The notes beneath the pieces were generated by a model that was given only the letters and a program-made list of their open reading frames with translations, did not search any database and was not told where the DNA came from. From contig DMXI01000560.1 of assembly GCA_003483885.1 (NCBI GenBank), forward strand, positions 1-39,489: a DNA stretch of 39,489 bases, in the 5' to 3' direction. The position numbers and the translations under genes were made by a program. The DNA comes from Microscillaceae bacterium (lineage in GTDB: Bacteria; Bacteroidota; Bacteroidia; Cytophagales; Microscillaceae). Of this stretch, positions 16,113-23,827 are shown in pieces; position 1 is the first letter of the stretch; every line of letters starts with the position of its first letter.

Positions 16113-18017
16113 ATGGCATTGAAGAAATTACTAACCATATTATTTGTTTTAGTCATTTGCCAAAGCTATTCTTTCGCTCAGAACCAAATTGAAAAAGACA
16201 TTGAAGAAAAGAATAAGGCTAAGGCTGCAAAGGCAAAAGCAGATAGCATAAAGAAAGCCCTGCAAAACGCTAAACCCAAAAAGAACGAGACTAAAGGGCT
16301 TTATAGCAACGTACCTATTACACCAGGAGTTGGCTCAGGCAATAAAGGAGACAATACAGTGCCGAATAGCAAAACATATGATCCTACCTATTTCTTGAGA
16401 GAAGAAAACAATATATTAGGTGAGGCTCCTGCTCCCAAGAAAGATTCAAGTGCTGCTATAGATACCATGGCATTTTCTAAGCGATTTTTATCTGTGAAAA
16501 CCGATGCCTCCCGGGAAGTGCAACAAGGAGCCATTACAGATAAAAGTTTTTTAGCAAGTCTTAAAAGTAGTACGATCAACCCAAAGGATAAGCGGTTTCC
16601 CCTTTACCGATATAAAAAGCATAAACTAAAGCTCAAAACTTTTGGATGGCATCCTTATTGGCTACAAGATGCCTACAAGAATTACAACTTTTCTTTGCTT
16701 TCTGCGGTAGCTTTCCACGCTTATTTCTTAGATCCTACCAATGGTAGTTATACCGACCCTAAACCCATCAAGGAGTGGAAAGACACTAAAATGATTGATG
16801 AAGCACAAAAACGCAAGACTAAAGTTTTGCTGAGTGTTTATAACAACGGAGCTGACAACAACAAGGCATTTTTGAACAATCCTGCGGCCCGTACCAATTT
16901 TATTACCATTATTCTTGCATTGCTCAAGGAGCGTAAAGCAAACGGAGTACACATTGAGTTTGACGGTTTAGGAAGCGGTGAAAAACAAGCTTTTACTGAT
17001 TTTATCTTGGATTTATCGTCACAACTAAGAAAAAGCATCAAAAACTCTTGGTTGACCGTTTCATTACCTCCTATCAATTTTAATGATGCTTATGATGTAC
17101 GAGCATTAGACAAATACGTTGATTTATTTATTTTATCAGCAGGGGAGTTTTATGGCAGACAAACTACCGGTAAAGCTGGACCTTTGAGTGTAGTTAAATC
17201 GGGAAGCAACTGGTGGGATTACGACCTGGATCGTGGAATAGATGAGTATTTGGCTTCAGGAGTAACCGCTGAAAAATTGTTGTTAACTATCAATTATTAT
17301 GGCGCAGAGTGGAAAACTGATGCACTAAAACCACCTGCCAAGTCGTTAGGATTTGAAAAATACATGACTTACTCCCAAGTTAAGAAATTTTTGGGCAAAG
17401 CAGAAGGGTATGAAGATCCAGAAAGTATGTCAATGTTTTACCCTTACAAAGACGCCAATGGCTACCATCAAATATGGTATGAAGATAGTCTTTCGTTAAG
17501 TAAGAAATACGATTGGGTAATTAGCAAAAAAATTGGAGGAGTAGGAATTTGGGCTTTAGGTTTTGACAATGGAAACGCCCAACTATGGGAAGTTTTGGCT
17601 TCAAAAATGGCAGAACCATTACCAAAACCATCGGTTGGTGGTGGTGGTGGAAAGGTTAACACCAGAGGGGTTTTCACAAGAATTAGAAGTACCATGATGC
17701 GACTGATTCGTAATCCAAAAGGAGCTTTACAAAACCCTTCTTATTTTGCTTCTATGTTGATTTTGTTATTGGGACCAGCATTTGCGGGGTTTTATGTCAT
17801 TTATCGCCATGGTTGTCGTTTAAGACGTACCATGAATTTATTACTCAAAGGTGGAATTATCATGTTTTTACTGATGGCATTTGCACTTACCACCCTGGTG
17901 CTTACTCGCTTTAAACATACAACACCAATAATACTAATACTAGGAGGCTTTGTAGTAGGAGCAATCGTCTTTTTGCTGCTTACGCGCCGTTCACTTTCGG
18001 AACGAGAAATGCCCTAG
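16113..18017 (+). CDS. Membrane-anchored GH18-like (chitinase-fold) protein with altered catalytic motif
   Basis: I place the start at ATG 16113 (MALKKLLTILFVLVICQSYS) rather than the TTG one codon earlier. This gives 634 residues with a clear Sec signal peptide cut near SFAQ. A charged helical linker follows. Residues of about 172-502 form a GH18-like TIM barrel (LKTFGWHPYWLQDAYKNYN, VKLLLTINYYGAEW-type strand, GVGIWALGFDNG near the end). Three membrane helices at about 545-634 anchor it. The catalytic DxxDxDxE motif reads N277-H280-E282-D284 (NGVHIEFDGL), so the acid/base Glu is replaced by Asp. It may be inactive, a glycan-binding pseudoenzyme, or use altered chemistry. It may be co-transcribed with the lipoprotein gene 56 bp downstream. 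Confidence 0.78.
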   Translation: MALKKLLTILFVLVICQSYSFAQNQIEKDIEEKNKAKAAKAKADSIKKALQNAKPKKNETKGLYSNVPITPGVGSGNKGDNTVPNSKTYDPTYFLREENNILGEAPAPKKDSSAAIDTMAFSKRFLSVKTDASREVQQGAITDKSFLASLKSSTINPKDKRFPLYRYKKHKLKLKTFGWHPYWLQDAYKNYNFSLLSAVAFHAYFLDPTNGSYTDPKPIKEWKDTKMIDEAQKRKTKVLLSVYNNGADNNKAFLNNPAARTNFITIILALLKERKANGVHIEFDGLGSGEKQAFTDFILDLSSQLRKSIKNSWLTVSLPPINFNDAYDVRALDKYVDLFILSAGEFYGRQTTGKAGPLSVVKSGSNWWDYDLDRGIDEYLASGVTAEKLLLTINYYGAEWKTDALKPPAKSLGFEKYMTYSQVKKFLGKAEGYEDPESMSMFYPYKDANGYHQIWYEDSLSLSKKYDWVISKKIGGVGIWALGFDNGNAQLWEVLASKMAEPLPKPSVGGGGGKVNTRGVFTRIRSTMMRLIRNPKGALQNPSYFASMLILLLGPAFAGFYVIYRHGCRLRRTMNLLLKGGIIMFLLMAFALTTLVLTRFKHTTPIILILGGFVVGAIVFLLLTRRSLSEREMP

Positions 18018-18073
18018 ATATTAAATAAAAATCAAATACTAGCTTTTATACCACAGGACTAAATCGATACTAG

Positions 18074-19324
18074 ATGATGAAACTGGCATATAGTTTTTTT
18101 GTGCTTTTAATCTTTGCAGGATGTTCACTTCAGGACCCTCAACCCAATGATACCAACCAATATGTGAAATTTTTTGGAGATGCGAGAGATGAAGCAGCCA
18201 ACGCCTTTTTACCTACCTCTGATGGAGGTATTCTATTAATTGGTTCTACCTTGTCTTTTACAGCCACCGAAAAAGCCTACGTAACTAAAGCAGATGCAAA
18301 TGGCAATGTAGAGTGGTTTAAGACTTATGGGGTAGATTCTACCAATGATGAAAGTGTTACTGTTGCCCGATCTGCCATTCAAATTGCCAATGGTAATTTC
18401 TTGGTATTAGGAGAGGGAAAGAAGAATGACACGACCAATTTCTTGCTACTGGAAATAGACGGAACGGGAGCTTTGGTAAATAGCCAACAGTATGCAACAA
18501 CTACTCAAAACGATCAAGGTTTTTTTATTACACAACTTGCCAATAGTAGAGGATACCTTCTGTCAGGGATTACCAGTAGTTCGACAGCTAATACAGGTAC
18601 AGATTTGAAATTGATAAAAATAGATGAAGCAAGAAATGTGGTATTTGAACGATCAGAAGGAATCAGTAATGCCCCCGATGAAATCACCAATGTAATAGAG
18701 GTAGAAACAACCAAAGGAATGGACTTTCTGCTCTCAGGTACTATCAAAAGAGGGGATGCGAATTCGGCTTTTACAGATTTGGTAGTGGTACGAGCTACTG
18801 AAAATGGTCTCTATCGATTTGCTATTCCTTTTGGTAAATTTGACTCTTTTAATCAACAAGCTTCTCAGATTAAAGCTTTTGGTGAAGATTTTATTATTGT
18901 TGGTACCACTAATGCCAATACTGATAAAGACGTCTATATTGTGAGGGTAGATGTGGAAGTAGGAAGAGTCAGGGAAGAGCATATTGTGGTGCCTGGACAA
19001 AACAATGGAGAGGAAGAGGGAGTTGCGATTGAACCCACTGCTGATGGAGGATTTATTGTGGCGGGTACCAGAACCTTTGTAAATGGAGCAGCAACATCTT
19101 CAAAAGCGTTTTTGATGAAACTTGACGCCAGTTTTGGAGTAGAGTGGGTAAAAGAATATGGTGATGTTGGTAAAGACAATGATGGTTTGAATTCAGCCCG
19201 GTTTGTGCAAGCGATTGATGGCGGTGCTGGAGGATATCTATTATTGGGTACTTTTACTTTTGCCAATAATCAAGTAATGGGACTTGTTCGTACTGATAGT
19301 CAAGGTAACACTTTATCGAAGTAA
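18074..19324 (+). CDS. Lipoprotein with repeated beta blades, probable beta-propeller
   Basis: A 416-residue protein with a type II signal peptide (SFFVLLIFAGCSLQ; Cys17 is the lipidation site when counting from the first of two adjacent ATGs). The mature part contains at least six repeats of the pattern DGGxLLxGST ... KxDxxGNVEWxKTYG (for example SDGGILLIGSTLSFTATEKA, DGGFIVAGTRTFVNG and GAGGYLLLGTFTFAN), typical of propeller-like surface lipoproteins of Bacteroidota. No catalytic residues are recognised. It lies 56 bp after the GH18-like gene on the same strand and ends at a strong palindromic terminator. It probably acts at the outer membrane or periplasm in binding or scaffolding. Confidence 0.78.
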   Translation: MMKLAYSFFVLLIFAGCSLQDPQPNDTNQYVKFFGDARDEAANAFLPTSDGGILLIGSTLSFTATEKAYVTKADANGNVEWFKTYGVDSTNDESVTVARSAIQIANGNFLVLGEGKKNDTTNFLLLEIDGTGALVNSQQYATTTQNDQGFFITQLANSRGYLLSGITSSSTANTGTDLKLIKIDEARNVVFERSEGISNAPDEITNVIEVETTKGMDFLLSGTIKRGDANSAFTDLVVVRATENGLYRFAIPFGKFDSFNQQASQIKAFGEDFIIVGTTNANTDKDVYIVRVDVEVGRVREEHIVVPGQNNGEEEGVAIEPTADGGFIVAGTRTFVNGAATSSKAFLMKLDASFGVEWVKEYGDVGKDNDGLNSARFVQAIDGGAGGYLLLGTFTFANNQVMGLVRTDSQGNTLSK

Positions 19325-19350
19325 GCGTTAGTTAAATAGATATTGAAAGT

Positions 19351-19385
19351 AAAAAGCGACTCAATGAATCATTGAGTCGCTTTTT
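19351..19385. terminator. Perfect palindromic bidirectional terminator
   Basis: Arms of 17 nt pair perfectly around a single central A: A5-GCGACTCAATGA on the left and TCATTGAGTCGC-T5 on the right. It lies 27 bp after the lipoprotein stop and 25 bp before the stop of ychF on the other strand. The A-run and T-run flanks make it a terminator in both directions. Confidence 0.93.
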
Positions 19386-19409
19386 GCCTTAAGAACTATT
19401 TTAAAAATA

Positions 19410-20507
19410 TTATACATTGAATTTGAAGTGCATAATGTCTCCATCTTCTACGATGTATTCTTTTCCTTCTTGCGAAACTTTACCTGCATCTCTACAGGCC
19501 GATTCACTACCAAACTCTTCGTAATTGTTAAGCTTGATAACTTCTGCTTTGATAAACCCTCTTTCAAAATCGGAGTGAATAACGCCCGCAGCTTGTGGTG
19601 CTTTAAAACCGTCAGTGATGGTCCAGGCACGTACTTCTTTTTCGCCCGCAGTAAAGTATGTAATAAGGTTAAGCAGTTCATAAGAAGCTCTAATCAAGCG
19701 ATTCAGCCCTGATTCTTCTAATCCATACTCCGCCAAAAACTCCTTCTTTTCTTCTTCAGTTTCTAAAGTAGCAATCTCAGCTTCAATGGCTGCTGAAATG
19801 ATGAGTACCTGAGCATTTTCATTTTTTACAGCTTCACGAAGTGCTTCTACGTGTTGGTTACCTTCGATTACAGAGCCCTCGTCTACATTGGCCACATAAA
19901 TTACAGGTTTGATGGTAAGCAAATGTAAATCATGAATAGATTCAAGCTCTTCTTCGTTGAGTTCCAGGCTACGCACGTTTTGCCCACTCTCGAGAACTTC
20001 TTTTATCTTTTCTGCAATGGCAATTCCTTTTTTTGCTTTAGCATCACCTGTTTTAGCGACCTTTTGTAGGCGTTGGATGCGTTTTTCGATACTCTCGAGG
20101 TCTTTCATTTGGAGCTCGATATCAATCACCTCTTTATCATTGACAGGATTTACTGTTCCGTCAACGTGAACGATGTTTTCATCTTCAAAACAACGTACTA
20201 CATGAATAATTGCATCTACTTCCCGAATGTTAGCCAAAAACTTATTGCCTAAACCTTCTCCTTTGCTGGCACCTTTTACCAATCCGGCAATGTCAACAAA
20301 CTCTATAACAGCTGGTAAAACTTGTTGTGGGTTTACCAGTTTTTCAAGCACTTGCAAACGATTATCAGGCACTTGTACTACCCCTACATTGGGTTCAATG
20401 GTACAAAATGGATAGTTTGCTGATTCAGCTTTGGCACTTGATAACGCATTGAATAAAGTAGACTTACCAACATTTGGCAGGCCTACAATTCCACATTGAA
20501 GACTCAT
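19410..20507 (-). CDS. ychF: Ribosome-associated ATPase YchF (Obg/OLA1 family)
   Basis: A 365-residue protein, full length for YchF. It has the P-loop GLPNVGKST at residues 9-17, the G3 region DIAGLVKGASKGEGLG, and NVDE (207-210) in place of the GTPase NKxD motif. This change gives the family its ATP preference. A helical insertion covers about 130-180. The C-terminal TGS domain (YFTAGEKEVRAWTITDGFKA to the end) is complete. The protein binds ribosomes and affects stress responses and translation of leaderless or oxidative-stress transcripts in other bacteria. The gene appears monocistronic, with a TATATTTG -7 candidate about 139 bp upstream and the palindromic terminator downstream. Confidence 0.97.
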   Translation of the reverse strand: MSLQCGIVGLPNVGKSTLFNALSSAKAESANYPFCTIEPNVGVVQVPDNRLQVLEKLVNPQQVLPAVIEFVDIAGLVKGASKGEGLGNKFLANIREVDAIIHVVRCFEDENIVHVDGTVNPVNDKEVIDIELQMKDLESIEKRIQRLQKVAKTGDAKAKKGIAIAEKIKEVLESGQNVRSLELNEEELESIHDLHLLTIKPVIYVANVDEGSVIEGNQHVEALREAVKNENAQVLIISAAIEAEIATLETEEEKKEFLAEYGLEESGLNRLIRASYELLNLITYFTAGEKEVRAWTITDGFKAPQAAGVIHSDFERGFIKAEVIKLNNYEEFGSESACRDAGKVSQEGKEYIVEDGDIMHFKFNV

Positions 20508-20645
20508 TAATCTATGTTTTATTAATTAATTCTATTCAAAAAACTTCCGCAAAGTTATAAAATCTCTTGATACTACCCTACAAGCTTTTGATTGAGGTGT
20601 ATGTAATGTATAAGAGGTTGATCAAACTAAAAATAATTTGGAAAG

Positions 20646-20653
20646 CAAATATA
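20646..20653 (-). promoter_or_regulatory. ychF: Candidate -7 box (TATATTTG) for ychF
   Basis: On the minus strand TATATTTG fits the Bacteroidota TAnnTTTG consensus. It is about 139 bp upstream of the ychF ATG. There is no clear TTTG -33 partner; the expected position holds a T-run. Confidence 0.4.
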
Positions 20654-20665
20654 CGCTATAGATTA

Positions 20666-20774
20666 AAAAAACGTTTTTTATTTGTGTGACTAACTAAGGA
20701 ATGATGGGTTTGTACATCATTTCTTTAGAACTTCTTGTATGTAAAGGCTGCTTTTGAAAGGTAGCCTTTTTTTT
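20666..20774 (+). ncRNA. Structured intergenic segment with terminator, possible small RNA or leader
   Basis: The gap 20508-20893 has no convincing ORF. It holds a 14-bp palindrome, A6-CG-T6 (20666-20679). Next is a long hairpin (20694-20706, CTAAGGAATGATG, with 20715-20728, CATCATTTCTTTAG, one bulge). Then comes a terminator-like hairpin (AAAGGCT 20743-20749 with AGCCTTT 20763-20769) ending in eight T. The order structured hairpin then intrinsic terminator on the + strand suggests a small RNA of about 80-110 nt or an attenuated leader of the next gene. A TAATTTTG box at 20781-20788, after the terminator, could serve that gene instead. Confidence 0.3.
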
Positions 20775-20893
20775 ATCCTGTAATTTTGACACTTCATCTG
20801 GATAATTATCGGGCCCATCTTGTTTTGCCACACCTGAAGGTGGTAAAGCCAGTACATTAGGGTATAGTTTTAATTTAGTTAGACAATATACCC

Positions 20894-21679
20894 ATGCATA
20901 CCTTTTATACCCAACTTTCTCAACGAAACTGGCTGCTTACCAAAACAGGTGAGTTTTTTTTGATGCTATTTGCCCTTTTCTTCATTGCTTATTGGTTTGA
21001 TAGTCGCAAGATTATGGGCATTAATCCTTGGATTAAGCCTATGAAATTTGCCTTATCCATTTGGATATTTTTATGGACAATAGGGTGGTTATTGTCAGAG
21101 TTATCGCAAATTCCACGTGTTACCCGAATTATTAGCATTGGCATTATGGTATGTATGGTGGCCGAGATAGGAGCCATTGCTTTGCAGGCAGCACGGGGAA
21201 CTACCTCCCATTTTAATATTTCCAGCCCACTCAATGCCAGTATATTTTCTTTCATGGGTACTATGATTGCAATCAATACTTTACTCATAATTTGGGTATT
21301 AGGATTGTTTTTTACCCAAAAAACTGGCTTGCACCCAGCTTATCTTTGGGGAATTCGTTTGGGACTTATTATTTTTCTTTTGGCAAGTGCCGAAGGGGGA
21401 GTGATTGTTTCGCGAGGAGCACATAATGTAGGAGTACCCGATGGAGGTGCTGGATTACCTCTCTTAAACTGGAGCATCCTGGGAGGTGATCTAAGAATCG
21501 CCCACTTTATAGGGCTTCATGCTTTACAAGTCATACCACTGGCAGCCTGGTTTTTTATACGCAATCAGCAACAACAAGCAATGACTTATACTGTTATTTT
21601 TGCACTTTTATATGCAATACTTGCATTTGGTTTGTTTGGATTGGCTATGATGGGTAAACCTCTTTTGAGCAAACTATAA
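20894..21679 (+). CDS. Seven-TM integral membrane protein, function unknown
   Basis: A 261-residue polytopic protein with about seven membrane helices (FFLMLFALFFIAYWF near 22-37, KFALSIWIFLWTIGWLLSEL, IISIGIMVCMVAEIGAIALQ, MGTMIAINTLLIIWVLGLFF, GIRLGLIIFLLASAEGGVIV, HFIGLHALQVIPLAAWFFIR, VIFALLYAILAFGLFGLAMM). Conserved-looking polar features are the loops with GINPWIKPMKF and DLRIAHFIGLHALQ, where two His lie in or near a helix. A short periplasmic or cytoplasmic loop, GGAGLPLLNWSILGGDLR, precedes helix 6. I cannot assign a family. It follows the structured segment at 20666-20774 and precedes the TM2 gene by 109 bp. Confidence 0.75.
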   Translation: MHTFYTQLSQRNWLLTKTGEFFLMLFALFFIAYWFDSRKIMGINPWIKPMKFALSIWIFLWTIGWLLSELSQIPRVTRIISIGIMVCMVAEIGAIALQAARGTTSHFNISSPLNASIFSFMGTMIAINTLLIIWVLGLFFTQKTGLHPAYLWGIRLGLIIFLLASAEGGVIVSRGAHNVGVPDGGAGLPLLNWSILGGDLRIAHFIGLHALQVIPLAAWFFIRNQQQQAMTYTVIFALLYAILAFGLFGLAMMGKPLLSKL

Positions 21680-21788
21680 ATTGCCGTAAGAAATTTGTGA
21701 AGCAGGGCATAACATTCTATGGCAAGATTCGTAAATACACATATAATCAAATGAAAAACCTTAATTTAACTTAAAGAATTATTTTATT

Positions 21789-22172
21789 ATGACAGCACCA
21801 CACAAGAAGAGTAAAATGACTGCTGCCCTATTGGCTTGGTTTCTAGGGATTTTTGGGGCACATCGTTTTTATCTGAATCAAAATAGTATGGGAGTAGGGT
21901 ATATATTAGGCTCCATTACTTTCATTGGAATTTTTGTAACTGGTATTATTTCGTTTGTGGATTTTATAGGATTTTTAGTAATGTCAGAAGAAGATTTCGA
22001 TCGTCGTTACAACCCTCACTTAGTCGCTTACCAAGGACGTCCTCAGGTTAATGGAATACAAAATACTGTATATGTAGCTGACGAAATTAAAAAGTTAGAC
22101 CAGTTATTTCAAGACGGCGTGATCACTTTTGAGGAGTTTGAGCGTAGAAAGCAAATGATTATGAATCAATAG
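21789..22172 (+). CDS. TM2-domain protein with C-terminal SHOCT-like motif
   Basis: A 127-residue protein. The TM2 domain covers about residues 8-65: LAWFLGIFGAHRFYLNQNSM with the family GxxGxHRFYLG-type turn, a second helix ITFIGIFVTGIISFVDFIGF, and the following acidic MSEEDFDRRYN. The C-terminus (DEIKKLDQLFQDGVITFEEF, then ERRKQM) matches the short helical SHOCT motif, often found at the ends of membrane-linked proteins and thought to mediate oligomerisation. TM2 proteins have no defined biochemical role in bacteria. The gene seems single, ending at a clear intrinsic terminator 29 bp downstream. Confidence 0.9.
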   Translation: MTAPHKKSKMTAALLAWFLGIFGAHRFYLNQNSMGVGYILGSITFIGIFVTGIISFVDFIGFLVMSEEDFDRRYNPHLVAYQGRPQVNGIQNTVYVADEIKKLDQLFQDGVITFEEFERRKQMIMNQ

Positions 22173-22200
22173 ACAATTTCAAATAATAGTTATAAATAGA

Positions 22201-22230
22201 AGCGTTTGAAGGTAACTCAAACGCTTTTTT
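22201..22230. terminator. Intrinsic terminator
   Basis: 9-bp stem AGCGTTTGA/TCAAACGCT (22201-22209 with 22217-22225), 7-nt loop, then T5. It ends the TM2 gene. The zinc-ribbon gene stops at 22233 on the other strand, so the hairpin may also act in that direction, but the minus-strand tail is weaker. Confidence 0.88.
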
Positions 22231-22232
22231 CG

Positions 22233-22544
22233 TTAACGATTACCTACCTTAATATCCTCAAAACTGATGTTGGCAATATAAGCTTTTGCTTCTCGTTTGC
22301 TCTTGTAAGTCAGCTGCTCAAACAAATAATAGGCCTTGGTCTTACTAAACTGATGCATCATATAGATGAGTCTTTTTAAATTGTCTGGGCCATCTTGTTG
22401 CACAATTGCCTTTTCAGGGCGGATAACCAAACCACAATTCATGCACAAGAGCGGGTTAACATTAGAGGATTCATAACCAAATCCGTGGAGCGTGAGTTTG
22501 TCAGATTGGCAATCGGGACATTTGATCTGATAGTTCATAGACAT
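22233..22544 (-). CDS. Small zinc-ribbon protein A (103 aa)
   Basis: A short cytoplasmic protein with a treble-clef/zinc-ribbon signature, C9-P-D-C12 and C34-M-N-C37, around a turn with H20. It is followed by a helical C-terminus (KRLIYMMHQFSKTKAYYLFE, then YKSKREAKAYIANI). It is a clear tandem paralogue of the next gene upstream: CPDCQSDKLTLHG versus CPDCQSEKIAIHG, and SKREAKAYIANISFEDIKV versus SKTEAKKFVEGITFESIKI. The ATG at 22544 directly abuts the TAA of that gene (TAAATG), so the two are translationally linked. Nucleic-acid or protein binding is possible; no partner is evident. A second ATG two codons in is an alternative start. Confidence 0.82.
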   Translation of the reverse strand: MSMNYQIKCPDCQSDKLTLHGFGYESSNVNPLLCMNCGLVIRPEKAIVQQDGPDNLKRLIYMMHQFSKTKAYYLFEQLTYKSKREAKAYIANISFEDIKVGNR

Positions 22545-22835
22545 TTATGCTTTGGTAATTTTAATGCTTTCAAAGGTGATTCCTTCAACAAATTTTTTAG
22601 CTTCTGTTTTGCTTCTACCAGTTAAGTCTCGGTAAAGTGCCAAGGTAGCAGAAGGGCTTATTTGCTTTGTCATAAACATCAAACGTCTAAGATTTCCTTC
22701 AGTATCAGGTTTTACAATAGCCAATTCTGGAGTAAATACCAATGCACAAGAGACGCATAATAGCGTTAACCTTTCGTATCCATGAATAGCAATTTTTTCA
22801 GATTGGCAATCAGGACACTTGACTGAGTGATTCAT
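22545..22835 (-). CDS. Small zinc-ribbon protein B (96 aa)
   Basis: Paralogue of the adjacent 103-residue protein. The zinc knuckles are C7-P-D-C10 and C27-V-S-C30, with H18 in between. The same C-terminal helical module follows (RRLMFMTKQISPSATLALYR, then SKTEAKKFVEGITFESIKI). The start codon overlaps the stop of the upstream TPR-TM gene by 4 bp (ATGA type), and its stop abuts the next ATG, so the three genes form a translationally coupled unit. The coupling suggests a function together with the TPR-TM protein, for example as a regulator or cytosolic partner. That link is inference from the overlap. Confidence 0.85.
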   Translation of the reverse strand: MNHSVKCPDCQSEKIAIHGYERLTLLCVSCALVFTPELAIVKPDTEGNLRRLMFMTKQISPSATLALYRDLTGRSKTEAKKFVEGITFESIKITKA

Positions 22836-23800
22836 TGAATTTTTCTAATTTTAATTAAGTAATAACGGAAGTTTTCCTGAGTTTTTCCCTGAGGAAAACT
22901 TTGTTTAATCAGGTATTCTTTGGTTTGCCCAGCTTTGATAGGTTCTCCATTTTCGGGCACTACATTAAAATCTCTTTGAATAATACGAATACCTTGATTA
23001 TTAAACCAAGTAACCTCTATTTTTAACCTGCGAATGGCTGTATTCCCGGTATTTTGGAAATTGCAAGTAGCATGGTGTGAGGTACGATTTCCAAATAACT
23101 TTTTAAACTCAGAGGAAAGTTCTTCAATGGTGAGATTGGTGGCCCCCGAAGGTGCAACCTGCAAGCCTTTTGGTAGATTCTCTGAGGTGTTTACAGTAGG
23201 TTCTTGGCTTAAATTAGGATGATAAACCTCATTTTCAGAATAGTTTTCCTGATCTACATCTGGGCTTGCAACTTGTAAAAACATAATGGCTGCTATTAAC
23301 AATATAATGCCTGCTGCCACTACCACTAACATTGTACGCTTAGTAGCATTTGAGGCTTGAGGAGATGTGGCACTGACTTGCTCTTTCGAAAGTTCACTGA
23401 CGATGATCAACGCTTGTGAGTTTTGTGGAGATGCCTGAAGACATTGACGAGCAAATACCAAGGCATGGTCTCTATCTTCTGCTTTTGATTGATCTTGCCA
23501 GCGCATTTTATAAGCATAGGCAATACTCGCCAGGGCTTGGGTATCATTGGGTTTAATTCGAAGGGCTTGCTTGTACTCCTTTATAGCATCTGACCAGTTT
23601 TTATATTTCAAAAAACCTTCGGCCCTTTCTATATGATCTTGATAGACCTCTTGAGCAGCTTGCCAATCTTCTTCGGTCATACCTGCATCCAGTGCTATTT
23701 CCTTGAGTTCTTGCTCGGTGAGAGGCTGATTTTCCCGTGCTCTCTGCACCTCAAACAATTTACTGATGTATTCTTCGATGATTTTGTTAGAGTTGTCCAT
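22832..23800 (-). CDS. TPR-TM-ectodomain protein, short member of a local paralogous family
   Basis: A 322-residue single-pass membrane protein. It has an N-terminal helical module with LTEQELKEIALDAGMTEEDW at 27-46, TPR-like helices at about 50-140 (FLKYKNWSDAIKEYKQALRI), one membrane helix at 156-177 (MLVVVAAGIILLIAAIMFLQ), an Asn/Ser/Pro-rich linker, and a beta-sandwich-like ectodomain at about 225-322 (TCNFQNTGNTAIRRLKIEVT, then WFNNQGIRI). With the TPR inside and the sandwich in the periplasm, the layout resembles a signal-relay or scaffold protein. The ectodomain matches the last domains of the 443-, 485- and 464-residue neighbours, of FxLYD-like type. It overlaps the zinc-ribbon B gene by 4 bp and starts 27 bp after the 443-aa gene ends. 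Confidence 0.82.
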   Translation of the reverse strand: MDNSNKIIEEYISKLFEVQRARENQPLTEQELKEIALDAGMTEEDWQAAQEVYQDHIERAEGFLKYKNWSDAIKEYKQALRIKPNDTQALASIAYAYKMRWQDQSKAEDRDHALVFARQCLQASPQNSQALIIVSELSKEQVSATSPQASNATKRTMLVVVAAGIILLIAAIMFLQVASPDVDQENYSENEVYHPNLSQEPTVNTSENLPKGLQVAPSGATNLTIEELSSEFKKLFGNRTSHHATCNFQNTGNTAIRRLKIEVTWFNNQGIRIIQRDFNVVPENGEPIKAGQTKEYLIKQSFPQGKTQENFRYYLIKIRKIQ

Positions 23801-23827
23801 AATTTAAATGCTTAGGTATTATATCGT

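Noticed and set aside
19428..19712. Plus-strand ORF opposite ychF
   Set aside because: It lies antisense to the conserved TGS end of ychF and shows no recognisable features.
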